From Chamaelirium japonicum (lineage: Eukaryota > Streptophyta > Magnoliopsida > Liliales > Melanthiaceae): a DNA stretch of 64,000 bases. The notes under the pieces were generated by a model. The model made no database searches. It was not told the DNA's origin and saw nothing but the letters and a program-made list of their open reading frames with translations. Positions 14,951 through 29,373 of this stretch are shown one piece after another. Each line of letters starts with the position of its first letter. Within the stretch, counting starts at the first letter, position 1. The position numbers and the translations under genes are program-made. The stretch lies in contig OX393549.1 of the NCBI GenBank assembly GCA_947650365.1, positions 28,921,209 through 28,985,208 on the forward strand, given 5' to 3'.

Positions 14951-16003
14951 TTATTCATTCTAATATATCCATTCTAATTCATTCGTACGATCCATTCTAA
15001 TTCATTCGTACGGTCCATTCTAATTCATTCGCATAATCCATTCTATTTCATTCGTACGATCCATTCTTACTCATTCGTATGATCCATTATGGATACATTC
15101 GTGCGAATGAATTAGAATAGATCATACGAATGAGTAAGAATGGATCGTACGAATGAAATAGAATGGATTGTGCGAATGAATTAGAATGGATCGTACGAAT
15201 GAATTAGAATGGATCATGTGAAAGAATTAGAATGGATCGTGCTAATGAATTAGAATGGATCGTACGAATGGATTAGAATGGATACATTCGAGCGAATGAA
15301 TTAGAATGGATCGTACGAATGAATTAGAATGGATCATACGAATGAGTAAGAATGGATCATACGAATGAATTAGAATGGATCGTACGAATGAATTAGAATG
15401 GATCGTACGAATAAATTAGAATGGATACATTCGTCCAAATGAATTAGAATGGATCGTGCGAATAAATTAGAATGGATACATTCGTCCAAATGAATTAGAA
15501 TGGATTCGTTCTAATATATCCATTCTAATTCATTCGTACGATCCATTCTAATTCATTCGTACGGTCTATTCTATTTCATTCGCATAATCCATTCTATTTC
15601 ATTCGTACGATCGATTCTTACTCATTCGTATGATCCATTATGGATACATTCGTGCGAATGAATTAGAATGGATCATACAAATGAGTAAGAATGGATCGTA
15701 CGAATGAAATAGAATGGATTGTGCGAATGAATTAGAATGGATCGTACGAATGAATTAGAATGGATCATGTGAAAGAATTAGAATGGATCGTGCTAATGAA
15801 TTAGAATGGATCGTACGAATGGATTAGAATGGATACATTCGAGCGAATGAATTAGAATGGATCGTACGAATGAATTAGAATGGATCATACGAATGAGTAA
15901 GAATGGATCATACGAATGAATTAGAATGGATCGTATGAATGAATTAGAATGGATCGTACGAATGAATTAGAATGGATCGTGCGAATGAATTCGAATGGAT
16001 CGT
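14951..16003. repeat. 551-bp tandem duplication spanning an inversion junction
   Basis: Two copies of a composite block (forward, flip at CCATTATGG, reverse) lie in tandem. The CCATTATGG junction is at 15084 and 15635, exactly 551 bp apart. A TGCTAATG mark near 15241 recurs at the same spacing. The tandem end is a reverse-to-forward flip near 16003 (GGATCGTATGATCC). Confidence 0.85.
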
Positions 16004-18805
16004 ATGATCCATTCTAATTCATTCATACAATCCATTCTAATTCATTCGCACGAATGTATCCATTCTAATCCATTCGTACGATCCATTCTAATCCATTCGT
16101 ACGATCCATTCTAATTCATTCGCACAAATGTATCCATTCTAATTCATTCGTACGATCCATTCTAATTCATTCGTACGATCCATTCTAATTCATTCGTACG
16201 ATCCATTCTAATTCATTCGTAAGATCCATTCTAATTAATTCGTATGATCCATTCTAATTCATTCGTACGATCCATTCTAATTCATTCGTACGATCTATTC
16301 TAATTCATTCGTACGATCCATTCTAATTCATTCGTAGGATCCATTCTAATTAATTCGTATGATCCATTCTTATTCATTCGTACGATCCATTCTAATTCAT
16401 TCGTACGATCCATTCTAATTCATTCGCACATTCCATTCTATTTCATTCGTACGATCCATTCTTACTCATTGGTACGATCCATTCTAATTCATTCGCACGA
16501 ATGTATCCATTCTAATTCATTCGTACGAATCCATTCTAATTCATTCGTACAATCCATTCTATTTCATTCGTACGATCCATTCTTACTCATTCGTATGATC
16601 TATTCTAATTCATTCGCACGAATGTATCCATTCTAAATCATTCGTACGATCCATTCTAATTCATTCGTACGATCCATTCTAAATCATTCGTACAATCCAT
16701 TCTATTTCATTCATACGATCAACTCTAATTCATTCTAATTCATTCTATTTCATTCGTACGATCCGTTCTAATTCACTCATATGATCCATTCTAATTCATT
16801 CATACGATCCATTCTAATTCATTTGCACGAATATATCCATTCTAATTCATTCGTACGATCCATTCTAATTCCTTCATACGATCCATTCTAATTCCTTCGT
16901 ACGATCAATTCTAATTCCTTCGTACGATCCATTCTATTTCATTCGTATGATCCATTTTAATTCATTCGTACGATCCATTCTAATTCATTCATACGATCCA
17001 TTCTAATGCATTCATACAATCCATTCTAATTCTTTCACACGATCCATTCTAATTCATTCATAGGATCCATTCTAATTCATTCACACAATCCATTCTAATT
17101 CATTCATACAATCAATTCTAATTCATTCGTATGATCCATTCTAACTCATTCGGTGGATCCATTCTAATTTATTCGTACGATCCATTCTAATTCATTCCCA
17201 CGATCCATTCTAATTTATTCGTACGATCCATTATAATTCATTCGTACGATCTATTCTAATTCATTCGCACGAATGTAACCATTCTAATTCATTCATACGA
17301 TTCATTCTAATTCATTCGGGATAGATTCGTGCGAAAGAATTAGAATAGATCGTATGAATGAATTAGAATGGATCCTATGAATGAATTAGAATGGATTGTC
17401 CGAATGAATTAGAATGGATCGTACGAATGAATTAGAATGGATCGTGCTAATGAATTAGAATTGATCGAACGAATGAATTAGCATGGATCGTGCTAATGAA
17501 TTAGAATGGATCGTACGAATGAATTAGAATGGAACGTACGATCCATTCTAATTCATTCGTAGGATCCATTCTAATTCATTCGTACAATCTATTCTATTTC
17601 ATTCGTACGATCCATTCTTACTCATTCGTATGATCCATTCTAATTCATTCGCATGAATGTATCCATTCTAATTTATTCTTACGATCCATTCTAATTCATT
17701 CGTACGATCCATTCTAATTCATTCGTACGATCCATTCTAATTCTTTCACACGATCCATTCTAACTCATTCGTATGATCCGTTCTAATTCATTTGTAAGAT
17801 CCATTCTAATTCATTCGTACGATCCATTCTAATTCATTCGTACGATCCATTCTAATTCATTCGCACGAATGTATCCATTCTAGTTCATTCGTACGATCCA
17901 TTCTAATTCATTCATACGATCCATTCTAATTCATTCGCACGATCCATTCTAATTCATTCGTACGATCCATTCTAATTCATTCGCACGAATGTATCCATTC
18001 TAATTCATTCGTACATACAATCCATTCTAATTCATTCGCACGAATGTATCCATTCTAATTCATTTGTATAATCCATTCTAATTCATTCGCACGATCCATT
18101 CTAATTCATTCGTACGATCCATTCTAATTCATTCGTACGATCCATTCTAATTCATTCGTATGATCCATTCTAATTAATTCGTATGATCCATTCTAATTCA
18201 TTCGTACGATCCATTCTAATTCATTTGTACGAATATATCCATTCTAATTCTAATTCATTAGCACGATCTATTCTAATTAATTCATACGATCCATTCTAAT
18301 TCATTCGCACGAATGTATCCATTCTAATTCATTCATACGATCCATTCTAATTCATTCGCACGATCCATTCTAATTCATTAGCACGAATATATCCATTCTA
18401 ATTCATTCGCACGATCCATTCTAATTCATTCGTACGATCCATTCTAATTCATTCATACGATCCATTCTAATTCATTCGCACGAATGTATCCATTCTAATT
18501 CATTAGCACGATCCATTCTAATTCATTCATATGATCCATTCTAATCCCTTCGTACGATCCATTCTAATTCCTTCGTATCCATTCTAATTCACTCATACGA
18601 TCCATTCTAATTCATTCATACGAACTATTCTAATTCATTCATATAATCCATTCTAATTCTTTCACACGATCCATTCTAATTCATTCGTACGATCCATTCT
18701 AATTTATTCGCACATTCCATTCTAATTCATTCGCACGAATGTATCCATTCTAAATCATTCGTACAATCCATTCTATTTGATTCGTACGATCCATTCTTAC
18801 TCATT
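16004..18805. repeat. Satellite block, mainly forward; contains an empty-site paralog
   Basis: Forward with one reverse island at about 17319-17537. From about 17760 on, it matches the left flank of the retrotransposon (about 41840-42674), including the doubled TCTAATTCTAATTC at 18241 and 42196. The junction at 18806 (CTCATTGTACGAATG) also occurs at 55687. Confidence 0.85.
18738..18742 (+). other. Empty paralogous insertion site (AATGT)
   Basis: This AATGT sits in a 28-bp unit (GCACGAATGTATCC) followed by CATTCTAAATCATTCGTAC. The sequence left of it matches the left flank of the retrotransposon, and the sequence right of it (AAATCATTCG, CTCATTGTACG) matches the right flank. It represents the pre-insertion allele of the same satellite block. 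Confidence 0.82.
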
Positions 18806-21800
18806 GTACGAATGAATTAGAATGGATCCTACGAATGAATTAGAATGGATCGTGTGAAAGAATTAGAATGGATCGTACGAATGAATTAGAATGGATACAT
18901 TCCTGCGAATGAATTAGAATGGATACATTCGTGCGAAAGAATTAGAATAGATCGTATGAATGAATTAGAATGGATCCTATGAATGAATTCGAATTGATCG
19001 TACGAATGAAATAAAATGGATTGCACGAATGATTTAGAATGGATCGTACGAATGAATTAGAATGGATCGTGTGAAAGAATTAGAATGGATTGTATGAATG
19101 AATTAGAATGGATCATACGAATGAATTAGAATGGATCGTACGAAGGAATTAGAATGGATCGTACGAATGTATTAGATTGGATCCTATGAATGAATTAGAA
19201 TGGATCGTGCGAATGAATTAGAATGGATCGTACGAATGAATTAGAATAGATCGTGCTAATGAATTAGAATTGATCGACCGAATGAATTAGCATGGATCGT
19301 GCTAATGAATTAGAATGGATCGTGCGAATGAATTAGAATGGATCGTACGAATGAATTAGAATGGATCATACGAATGAATTAGAATGGATCGTACGAATGA
19401 ATTAGAATGGATACATTCGTGCGAATGAATTAGAATGGATCGTACGAATGAATTAGAATGGATCGTGCGAATGAATTAGAATGGATCGTACGAATGAATT
19501 AGAATGGATTCGTACGAATGAATTAGAATGGATACATTCGTACGTACGAATGAATTAGAATGGATCGTACGAATGAATTAGAATAGATTGTATGAATGAA
19601 TTAGAATGGATCGTACGAATGAATTAGAATGGATCATATGAGTTAATTAGAATGGATCATACGAATGAATTAGAATGGATCGTACGAATGAATTAGAATG
19701 GATCGTACGAATGAATTAGAATGGATACATTCGTGCGAATGAATTAGAATGGATTGTGTGAATGAATTAGAATGGATCGTACGAATGAATTAGAATGGAT
19801 CATATTAATGAATTAGAATGGATCGTACGAATGAATTAGAATGGATCATATTAATGAATTAGAATGGATCATACGAATGAATTAGAATGGATACATCGTG
19901 CGAATGAATTAGAATGGATCGTGCACAAATGTATCCATTCTAACTCATTCGTACGATCCATTCTAATCCATTCGCTCAAATGTATCCATTCTAATCCATT
20001 CATAGGTATCCATTCTAATCCATTCGTAGGATCTATTCTAATCCCTTCGTACGATCCATTCTAATTCATTCGTACGATCCATTCTAATTCATTCGCTCAA
20101 ATGTATCAATTCTAATCCATTCATACGATCCATTCTAATCCATTCGTACGATCCATTCTAATTCATTCGCATGAATGTAACCATTCTAATTCATTCATTT
20201 GATCCATTCTAATTCATTCGTACGATCCATTCTAATTCATTCGTCCGATCCATTCTAATTCATTCGCACGAATGTATCCATTCTAATTCATTCGTACGAT
20301 CCATTCTAATTCATTCGTAAGATCCATTCTAATTCATTCGTATGATCCATTCTAATTCATTCGTACGATCCATTCTAATTCATTCGCACGAATGTATCCA
20401 TTCTAGTTCATTCGTACGATCCATTCTAATTCATTCGTACGATCCATTCTAATTCATTCGCACGATCCATTCTAATTCATTCGTACGATCAATTCTAATT
20501 CATTCGTATGAATGTATCCATTCTAATTCATTCGTACGATCCATTCTAATTCATTCGTACGATCCATTCTAATTCATTCGTTCGATCCATTCTAATTCAT
20601 TCGCACGAATGTATCCATTCTAGTTCATTCGTACAATCCATTCTATTTCATTCGTACGATCCATTCTTACTCATTCGTATGATCCATTCTAATTCATTCG
20701 GACGAATGTATCCATTCTAATTTATTCGTACGATCCATTCTAATTCATTCGTACGATCCATTCTAATTCATTCATCCGATCCATTCTAATTCATTCGCAT
20801 GAATGTATCCATTCTAATTCATTCGTACGATCCATTCTAATTCATTCGTACGATCCATTCTAATTCATTCGTAAGATCCATTCTAATTCATTCGTACGAT
20901 CCATACTAATTCATTCGTACGATCCATTCTAATTCATTTGCACGAATGTATCCATTCTAGTTCATTCGTACGATCCATTCTGATTCATTCGTACGATCCA
21001 TTCTAATTCATTCGCACGATCCATTCTAATTCATTCGCACGAATGTATCTATTCTAATTCATTCGTACGATCCATTCTAATTCATTCGTACGATCCATTC
21101 TAATTCATTCATACAATCCATTCTAATTCTTTCACACGATCCATTCTAATTCATTCGTAGGATCCATTCTAATTCATTCGTACAATCTATTCTATTTCAT
21201 TCGTACGATCCATTCTTACTCATTCGTGAGATCCATTCTAATTCATTCGCACGAATCTGTCCATTCTAATTCATTCTTACGAATCCATTCTAATTCATTC
21301 GTACGATCCATTCTAATTCATTAGCACGAATATATCCATTCTAATTCATTCGTGCAATCCTTCTATTCTAATTCATTCGTACGATCCATTCTAATTCATT
21401 CATACGATCCATTCTAATTCCTTCGTACGATCCATTCTAATTCATTCATACAATCCATTCTAATTCTTTCACACGATCCATTCTAATTCATTCGTATGTT
21501 CCATTCTAATTCATTAGCACGATCCATGCTAATTCATTCGTTCGATCAATTCTAATTCATTAGCACGATCCATTCTTATTCATTCGCACGATCCATTCAA
21601 ATTCATTCATAGGGTCCATTCTAATTCATTCATACGATCTATTCTAATTCTTTCGCACGAATGTATCCATTCTAATCCATTCGCACGAATGTATCCATTC
21701 TAATTCATTCGTACGATCCATTCTAATTCATTCATCCGATCCATTCTAATTCATTCATAGGATCCATTCTAATTCATTCATACGATCTATTCTAATTCTT

Positions 21801-22100
21801 TCGCATGAATGTATCCATTCTAATTCATTCGCACGAATGTATCCATTCTAATTCATTCGTACGATCCATTCTAATTCATTCGTACGATCCATTCTAATTC
21901 ATTCATACGATCCATTCTAATTCATTCATACGATCTATTCTAATTCATTCATACAAGCCATTATCTTTCACACGATCCATTCTAATTCATTCGTATGATC
22001 CATTCTAATTCTTTCGCACAATCCATTCTATTTCATTCGTACGATCCATTCTTACTCATTCGTATGATCCATTATAATTCATTCGCACGAATGTATCCAT
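18806..22100. repeat. Satellite block: reverse then forward
   Basis: Reverse to 19923, where the GTGCAC-centred flip occurs, then forward to 22101. The first 1.7 kb parallels 55687-57400, and the part after about 19600 also parallels 27350 onward. The end is the CCATAATGG junction at 22097-22105, also at 40713-40721. Confidence 0.85.
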
Positions 22101-25100
22101 AATGGATCATACGAATGAGTAAGAATGGATCGTACGAATGAAATAGAATGGATTGTGCGAATGAATTAGAATGGACCGTACGAATGAATTAGACGTACGA
22201 ATGAATTAGAATGGATACATTCGTGCGAATAAATGAGAATGGATCATACGAATGAGTAAGAATGGATCGTCATTCTAATTCATTTGTATGATCCATTCTA
22301 AGTCATTTGTATCCATTCTATTTCATTCGCACGATCCATTCTAACTCATTCGCGCAATCTATTCTAATTCATTCGTACGATCCATTCTAATTCATTCATA
22401 CGATCCATTCTAATTCATTCATACAATCCATTCTAATTTATTCGCACGAATGTATCCATTCTAATTCATTCGTACGATCCATTCTAATTCATTCGCACAA
22501 TCTATTCTAATTCATTCATACGATCCATTCTAATTCATTCGCACGAATGTATCCATTCTAATTCATTTATACGATCCATTCTAATTCATTCGCACGATCC
22601 ATTCTAATTCATTCGCACGAATGTATCCATTCTAATTCATTCGTACGAATCCATTCTAATTCATTCGTACAATCTATTCTATTCCAATCGAATTCGTTAG
22701 CACGATCCATTCTAATTCATTCGTACGATCCATTCTAATTCATTCGCACGATCCATTCTAATTCATTCATAGGATCCATTCTAATTCACTCATACGATCC
22801 ATTCTAATACATTCATACGATCTATTCTAATTCATTTGCACGAATATATTCGTATGAATTAGAATGGATCGTGCGAATGAATTCGAATGGATTGTACGAA
22901 TTCATTCTAATTCATTCATACAATCCATTCTAATTCTTTCACACGATCCATTCTAATTCATTCGTACGTTCCATTCTAGTTCATTAGCACGATCCATGCT
23001 AATTCATTCGTTCGATCAATTCTAATTCATTAGTACGATCCATTCTAATTCATTCGTACGATCCATTCTAATTCATTCGCACGATCCATTCTAATTCATT
23101 CATAGGATCCATTCTAATTCATTCATACGATCTATTCTAATTCTTTCGCACGAATGTATACATTCTAATTCATTCGTACGATCCATTCTAATTCATTCGT
23201 AGGATCCATTCTAATTCATTCGTACAATGACTAAGAATGGATCGTACGAATGAAATAGAATGGATTGTACGAATGATTTAGAATGGATATATTCGTGCGA
23301 ATGAATTAGAATGGATTGTGCGAATGAATTAGAATGGATCGTACGAATGAATTAGAATGGATTGTGTGAAAGAATTAGAATGGATTGTATGAATGAATTA
23401 GAATAGATTGTATGAATGAATTAGCATGGATCGGGCTAATGAATTAGAATGGATCGTGCGAATGAATTAGAATGGATCGTACGAATGAATTAGAATGGAT
23501 CGTACGAATAAACTAGAATGGATACATTCGTGCGAATGAATTAGAATGGATCGTACGAATGAATTAGAATGGATCGTACGAATGAATTAGAATGGATACA
23601 TTTGTGCGAATGAATTAGAATGGATCGTACGAATGAATTAGAATGGATCATGCGAATGAATTAGAATGGATCGTACGAATGAATTAGAATGGATTCGTAC
23701 GAATGAATTAGAATAGATACATTCGTGCGAATGAATTATAATGGATCGTACCAATGAGTAAGAATGGATCGTACGAATGAAATAGAATGGATCGTAAGAA
23801 TGAATCGTATGAATGAATCGTATGAATTAGAATGGATCGTACGAATGGATTAGAATGGATACATTCGAGCGAATGAATTAGAATGGATCGTACAGAATGA
23901 ATTAGAATGGATTGTATGAATGAATTAGAATGGATCGTACGAATTAATTAGAATGGATACATTCGTGCGAATGAATTAGAATGGATTGTATGAATGAATT
24001 AGAATGGATCGTACGAATGAATTAGAATGGATCATACGAATTAATTAGAATGGAGCATACGAATGAATTAGAATGGATCGTACGAATGAATTAGAATGGG
24101 TCGTACGAATAAATTAGAATGGATATATTCGTCCGAATGAATTAGAATGGATCATACGAATGAGTAAGAATGGTTCGTACGAATGAAATAGAATGGATTG
24201 TACGAATGATTTAGAATGGATCATACTAATGAATTGGAATGGATCGTACGAATGATTTAGAATGGATACATTCGTGCGAATGAATTAGAATGGATTGTAT
24301 GAATGAATTAGAATGGATCGTACGAATGAATTAGAATGGATCGTATGAGTCAATTAGAATGGATACGAAGGAATTAGAATGGATCGTACGAATGAATTAG
24401 AATGGATCGTACGAAGGAATTAGAATGGATCGTACGAATGAATTAGAATGGATCGTACGAATGAATTAGAATAGATCGTACGAATGAATTAGAATGGATC
24501 GTACGAAGGAATTAGAATGGATCGTACGAATGAATTAGAATGGATCGTACGAATGAACTAGAATGGATACATTCGTGCGAATGAATTAGAATGGATCGTA
24601 CGAATGAATTAGAATGGATCGTACGAATGAATTAGAATGGATCTTACGAATGAATTAAAATGGATCGTACGAATGAATTAGAATGGATCGTACGAATGAA
24701 TTAGAGTGGATACATTCGTGCGAATGAATTAGAATGGATCGGACGAATGAATTAGAATGGATCGTACGAATGAATTAGAATGGATCATACGAATGAATTA
24801 GAATGGATCGTACGAATAAATTAGAATGGATACATTCGTCCGAATGAATTAGAATGGATCATACGAATGAGTAAGAATGGATCATACGAATGTATTAGAA
24901 TAGATTGTACGAATGACTTAGAATGAATTAGACGAATGAATTAGAATGGATCGTGTGAAAGAATTAGAATGGATTGTATGAATGAATTAGAATGGATCGT
25001 ATGAATGAATTAGAATGGATCGTGCGAATGAATTCGAATGGATCATACGAATTCATTCTAATTCATTCATACAATCCATTCTAATTCTTTCACACGATCC

Positions 25101-25401
25101 ATTCTAATTCATTCGTAGGATCCATTCTAATTTATTCGTACAATCTATTCTATTTCATTCGTACGATCCATTCTTACTCATTCGTATTATCTATTCTTAT
25201 TCATTCGGTCGAATGTATCCATTCTAATTTATTCGTACGATCCATTCTAATTCATTCGTATGATCCATTCTAATTCCTTCGTACGATCCATTCTAATTCA
25301 TTCGTACGATCCATTCTAATTCATTCATACGATCCATTCAAATTTATTCGTACGATCCATTCTAATTCATTCGCACAAATGTATCCATTCTAATTCATTC
25401 G
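22101..25401. repeat. Satellite block with short alternating islands
   Basis: Approximate orientation: reverse to 22270, forward to 22850, reverse to 22900 (two units), forward to 23223, reverse to 25050, forward to 25402. The same order of islands and junctions is repeated at 29374-32583. Confidence 0.83.
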
Positions 25402-28400
25402 TACGAAGGAATTAGAATGGATCGTACGAATGAATTAGAATGGATCGTACGAATGAATTAGAATGGATCGTACGAATGAATTAGAATGGATATATTCGTG
25501 CAAATGAATTAGAATGGATCGTATGAATGTATTAGAATGGATCGTATGAGTGAATTAGAATGGATCGTACGAATGAATTAGAATGGATCGTATGAATGAA
25601 TTAGAATGGTTACATTCGTGCGAATGAATTAGAATAGATCGTACGAATGAATTAGAATGGATCGTACGAATAAATTAGAATGGATCGTGGGAATGAATTA
25701 GAATGGATCGTACGAATGAATTAGAATGGATCCACCGAATGAGTTAGAATGGATCATACGAATGATCCATTCTAATTCATTCATACGATCCATTCTAATT
25801 CATTTGCACGAATATATCCATTCTAATTCATTCGTACGATCCATTCTAATTCCTTCGTACGATCCATTCTAATTCCTTCGTACGATCCATTCTATTTTAT
25901 TCGTATGATCCATTCTAATTCCTTCATACGATCCATTCTAATTCCTTCGTATTCATTCTAATTAACTCATACGATCCATTCTAATTCATTCATACGATCT
26001 ATTCTAATTCATTCATACAATCCATTCTAATTCTTCCACACGATCCATTCTAATTCATTCGTACGATCCATTCTAATTCATTCGCACAATCCATTCTATT
26101 TCATTCGTACGATCCATTCTTACTCATTGGTACGATCCATTCTAATTCATTCGCACGAATGTATCCATTCTAATTCATTCGTACGAATGAATTAGAATGG
26201 ATCGTACGAATGAATTAGAATGGATCGTGCGAATGAATTAGAATGGATCGTACGAATGAATTAGAATGGATCGTACGAATGAACTAGAATGGATACATTC
26301 GTGCGAATGAATTAGAATAGATCGTACGAATGAATTAGAATGGATCGTACGAATGAATTAGAATGGATCTTACGAATGAATTAGAATGGATCGTACGAAT
26401 AAATTAGAATGGATCGTATGAATGGTTTAGAATGGATACATTCGTGCGTATGAATTAGAATGGATCGGACAAATGAATTAGAATGGATCGTACGAATGAA
26501 TTAGAATGGATCAAATGAATGAATTAGAATGGTTACATTCATGCGAATGAATTAGAATGGATCGTACGAATGGATTAGAATGGATCGTACGAATGGATTA
26601 GAATGGATACATTCGTGCGAATGAATTAGAATGGATCATACGAATGAGTAAGAATGGATCGTACGAATGAAATAGAATGGATTGTACGAATGAATTAGAA
26701 TGGATCGTGCGAATGAATTTGAATGGATCGTACGAATGAATTAGAATGGATCGTGCTAATGAATTAGAATTGATCGTACGAATGAAATAGAATGGATTGT
26801 ACGAATGATTTAGAATGGATCGTACGAATGAATTAGAATGGACCGTACGAATGATTTAGAATGGATACATTCGTGCGAATGAATTAGAATGGATCATACG
26901 AATGAGTAAGAATGGATCGTACGAATGAAATAGAATGGATTGTACGAATGAATTAGAATGGATTCGTACGAATGAATTAGAATGGATACATTCGTGCGAA
27001 TGAATTAGAATAGATCGTACCAATGTGTAAGAATGGATCGTACGAATGAAATAGAATGGATTGTGCGAATGTATTAGAATGGATCGTACGAATGAATTAG
27101 AATGGATCGTGTGAAAGAATTAGAATGGATTGTATGAATGAATTAGAATAGATCGTATGAATGAATTAGAATGGATCGTACGAATGAATTAGAATGGATC
27201 GTATGAATGAATTAGAATGGATCGTACGAATGAATTAGAATGGATACATTTGTGCGAATGAATTAGAATGGATACATTCGTGCGAAAGAATTAGAATAGA
27301 TCGTATGAATGAATTAGAATGGATCCAATGAATAAATTAGAATGGATCGTGCGAATGAATTAAAATGGATCATACGAATTAATTAGAATGGATCATACGA
27401 ATGAATTAGAATGGATCGTACGAATGAATTAGAATGGATCGTACGAATGAATTAGAATGGATACATTCGTGCGAATGAATTAGAATGGATTGTGTGAATG
27501 AATTAGAATGGATCGTACGAATGAATTAGAATGGATCATATTAATGAATTAGAATGGATCGTACGAATGAATTAGAATGGATCATATTAATGAATTAGAA
27601 TGGATCGTACGAATGAATTAGAATGGATACATTCGTGCGAATGAATTAGAATGGATCGTGCACGAATGTATCCATTCTAATTCATTCGTACGATCTATTC
27701 TAATTCGTTAATATGATCCATTCTAATTCATTCGTACGATCCATTCTAATTCATATGCACAAAGGTATCCATTCTAATCCATTCGTAGGATCCATTCTAA
27801 TTCATTCGTACAATCCATTCTAATTCATTCGTACGATCCATTCTAATTCATTCACACGAATGTATCCATTCTAGTTCATTCGTACGATCCATTCTAATTC
27901 ATTCGTATGATCCATTCTAATTCATTCGCACGATCCATTCTAATTCATTCGTACGATCAATTCTAATTCATTCACACGAATGTATCCATTCTAATTCATT
28001 CATACGATCCATTCTAATTCATTCGTACGATCCATTCTAATTCATTCGTGCGATCCATTCTAATTCATTCGTCCGATCCATTCTAATTCATTCGCACGAA
28101 TGTATCCATTCTAGTTCATTCGTACGATCCATTCTAATTCATTCGTACGATCCATTCTTACTCATTCGTATGATCCATTCTAATTCATTCGGACGAATGT
28201 AACCATTCTAATTTATTCGTACGATCCATTCTAATTCATTCGTCCGATCCATTCTAATTCATTCGTCCGATCCATTCTAATTCATTCGCACGAATGTATC
28301 CATTCTAATTCATTCGTACGATCCATTCTAATTCATTCGTACGATCCATTCTAATTCATTCGTACGATCCATACTAATTCATTCGTACGATCCATTCTAA

Positions 28401-29373
28401 TTCATTCGCACGAATGTATCCATTCTAGTTCATTCGTACGATCCATTCTAATTCATTTGTACGATCCATTCTAATTCATTCGCACGATCCATTCTAATTC
28501 ATTCGTACGATCAATTCTAATTCATTCGCACGAATGTATCCATTCTAATTTATTCGTACGATCCATTCTAATTCATTCGTACGATCCATTCTAATTCATT
28601 CATACAATCCATTCTAATTCTTTCACACGATCCATTCTAATTCATTCGTAGGATCCATTCTAATTCATTCGTACAATCTATTCTATTTCATTCGTACGAT
28701 CCATTCTTACTCATTCGTATGATCCATTCTAATTCATTCGCACGAATGTATCCATTCTAATTCATTCGTACGAATCCATTCTAATTCATTCGTACGATCC
28801 ATTCTAATTCATTAGCACGAATATATCCATTCTAATTCATTCGTACAATCCTTCTATTCTAATTCATTCGTACGATCCATTATAATTCATTCGTACGATC
28901 CATTCTAATTCCTTCGTACGATCCATTCTAATTCTTTCACACGATCTATTCTAATTCATTCGTATGTTCCATTCTAATTCATTAGCACGATCCATGCTAA
29001 TTCATTCGTTCGATCAATTCTAATTCATTAGCACGATCCATTCTAATTCATTAGCACGATCCATTCTAATTCATTAGCACGATCCATTCTAATTCTTTCG
29101 CACGAATGTATCCATTCTAATCCATTCGCACGAATGTATCCATTCAAATTCATTCGTACGATCCATTCTAATTCATTCATCCGATCCATTCTGATTCATT
29201 CATAGGATCCATTCTAATTCATTCATACGATCTATTCTAATTCTTTCGCACGAATGTATCCATTCTAATTCATTCGCACGAATGTATCCATTCTAATTCT
29301 TTCGTACGATCCATTCTAATTCATTTGTACGATCCATTCTAATTCATTCGTACGATCTATTCTAATTCATCCG
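25402..29373. repeat. Satellite block: reverse, forward, reverse, forward
   Basis: Reverse to 25764 (carrying the GGATCCACCG mark near 25730, as at 719 and 59551), forward to 26182 (flip at the perfect palindrome CATTCGTACGAATG), reverse to 27660, forward to 29374. The flip at 27660 is the GTGCAC junction. Confidence 0.83.
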
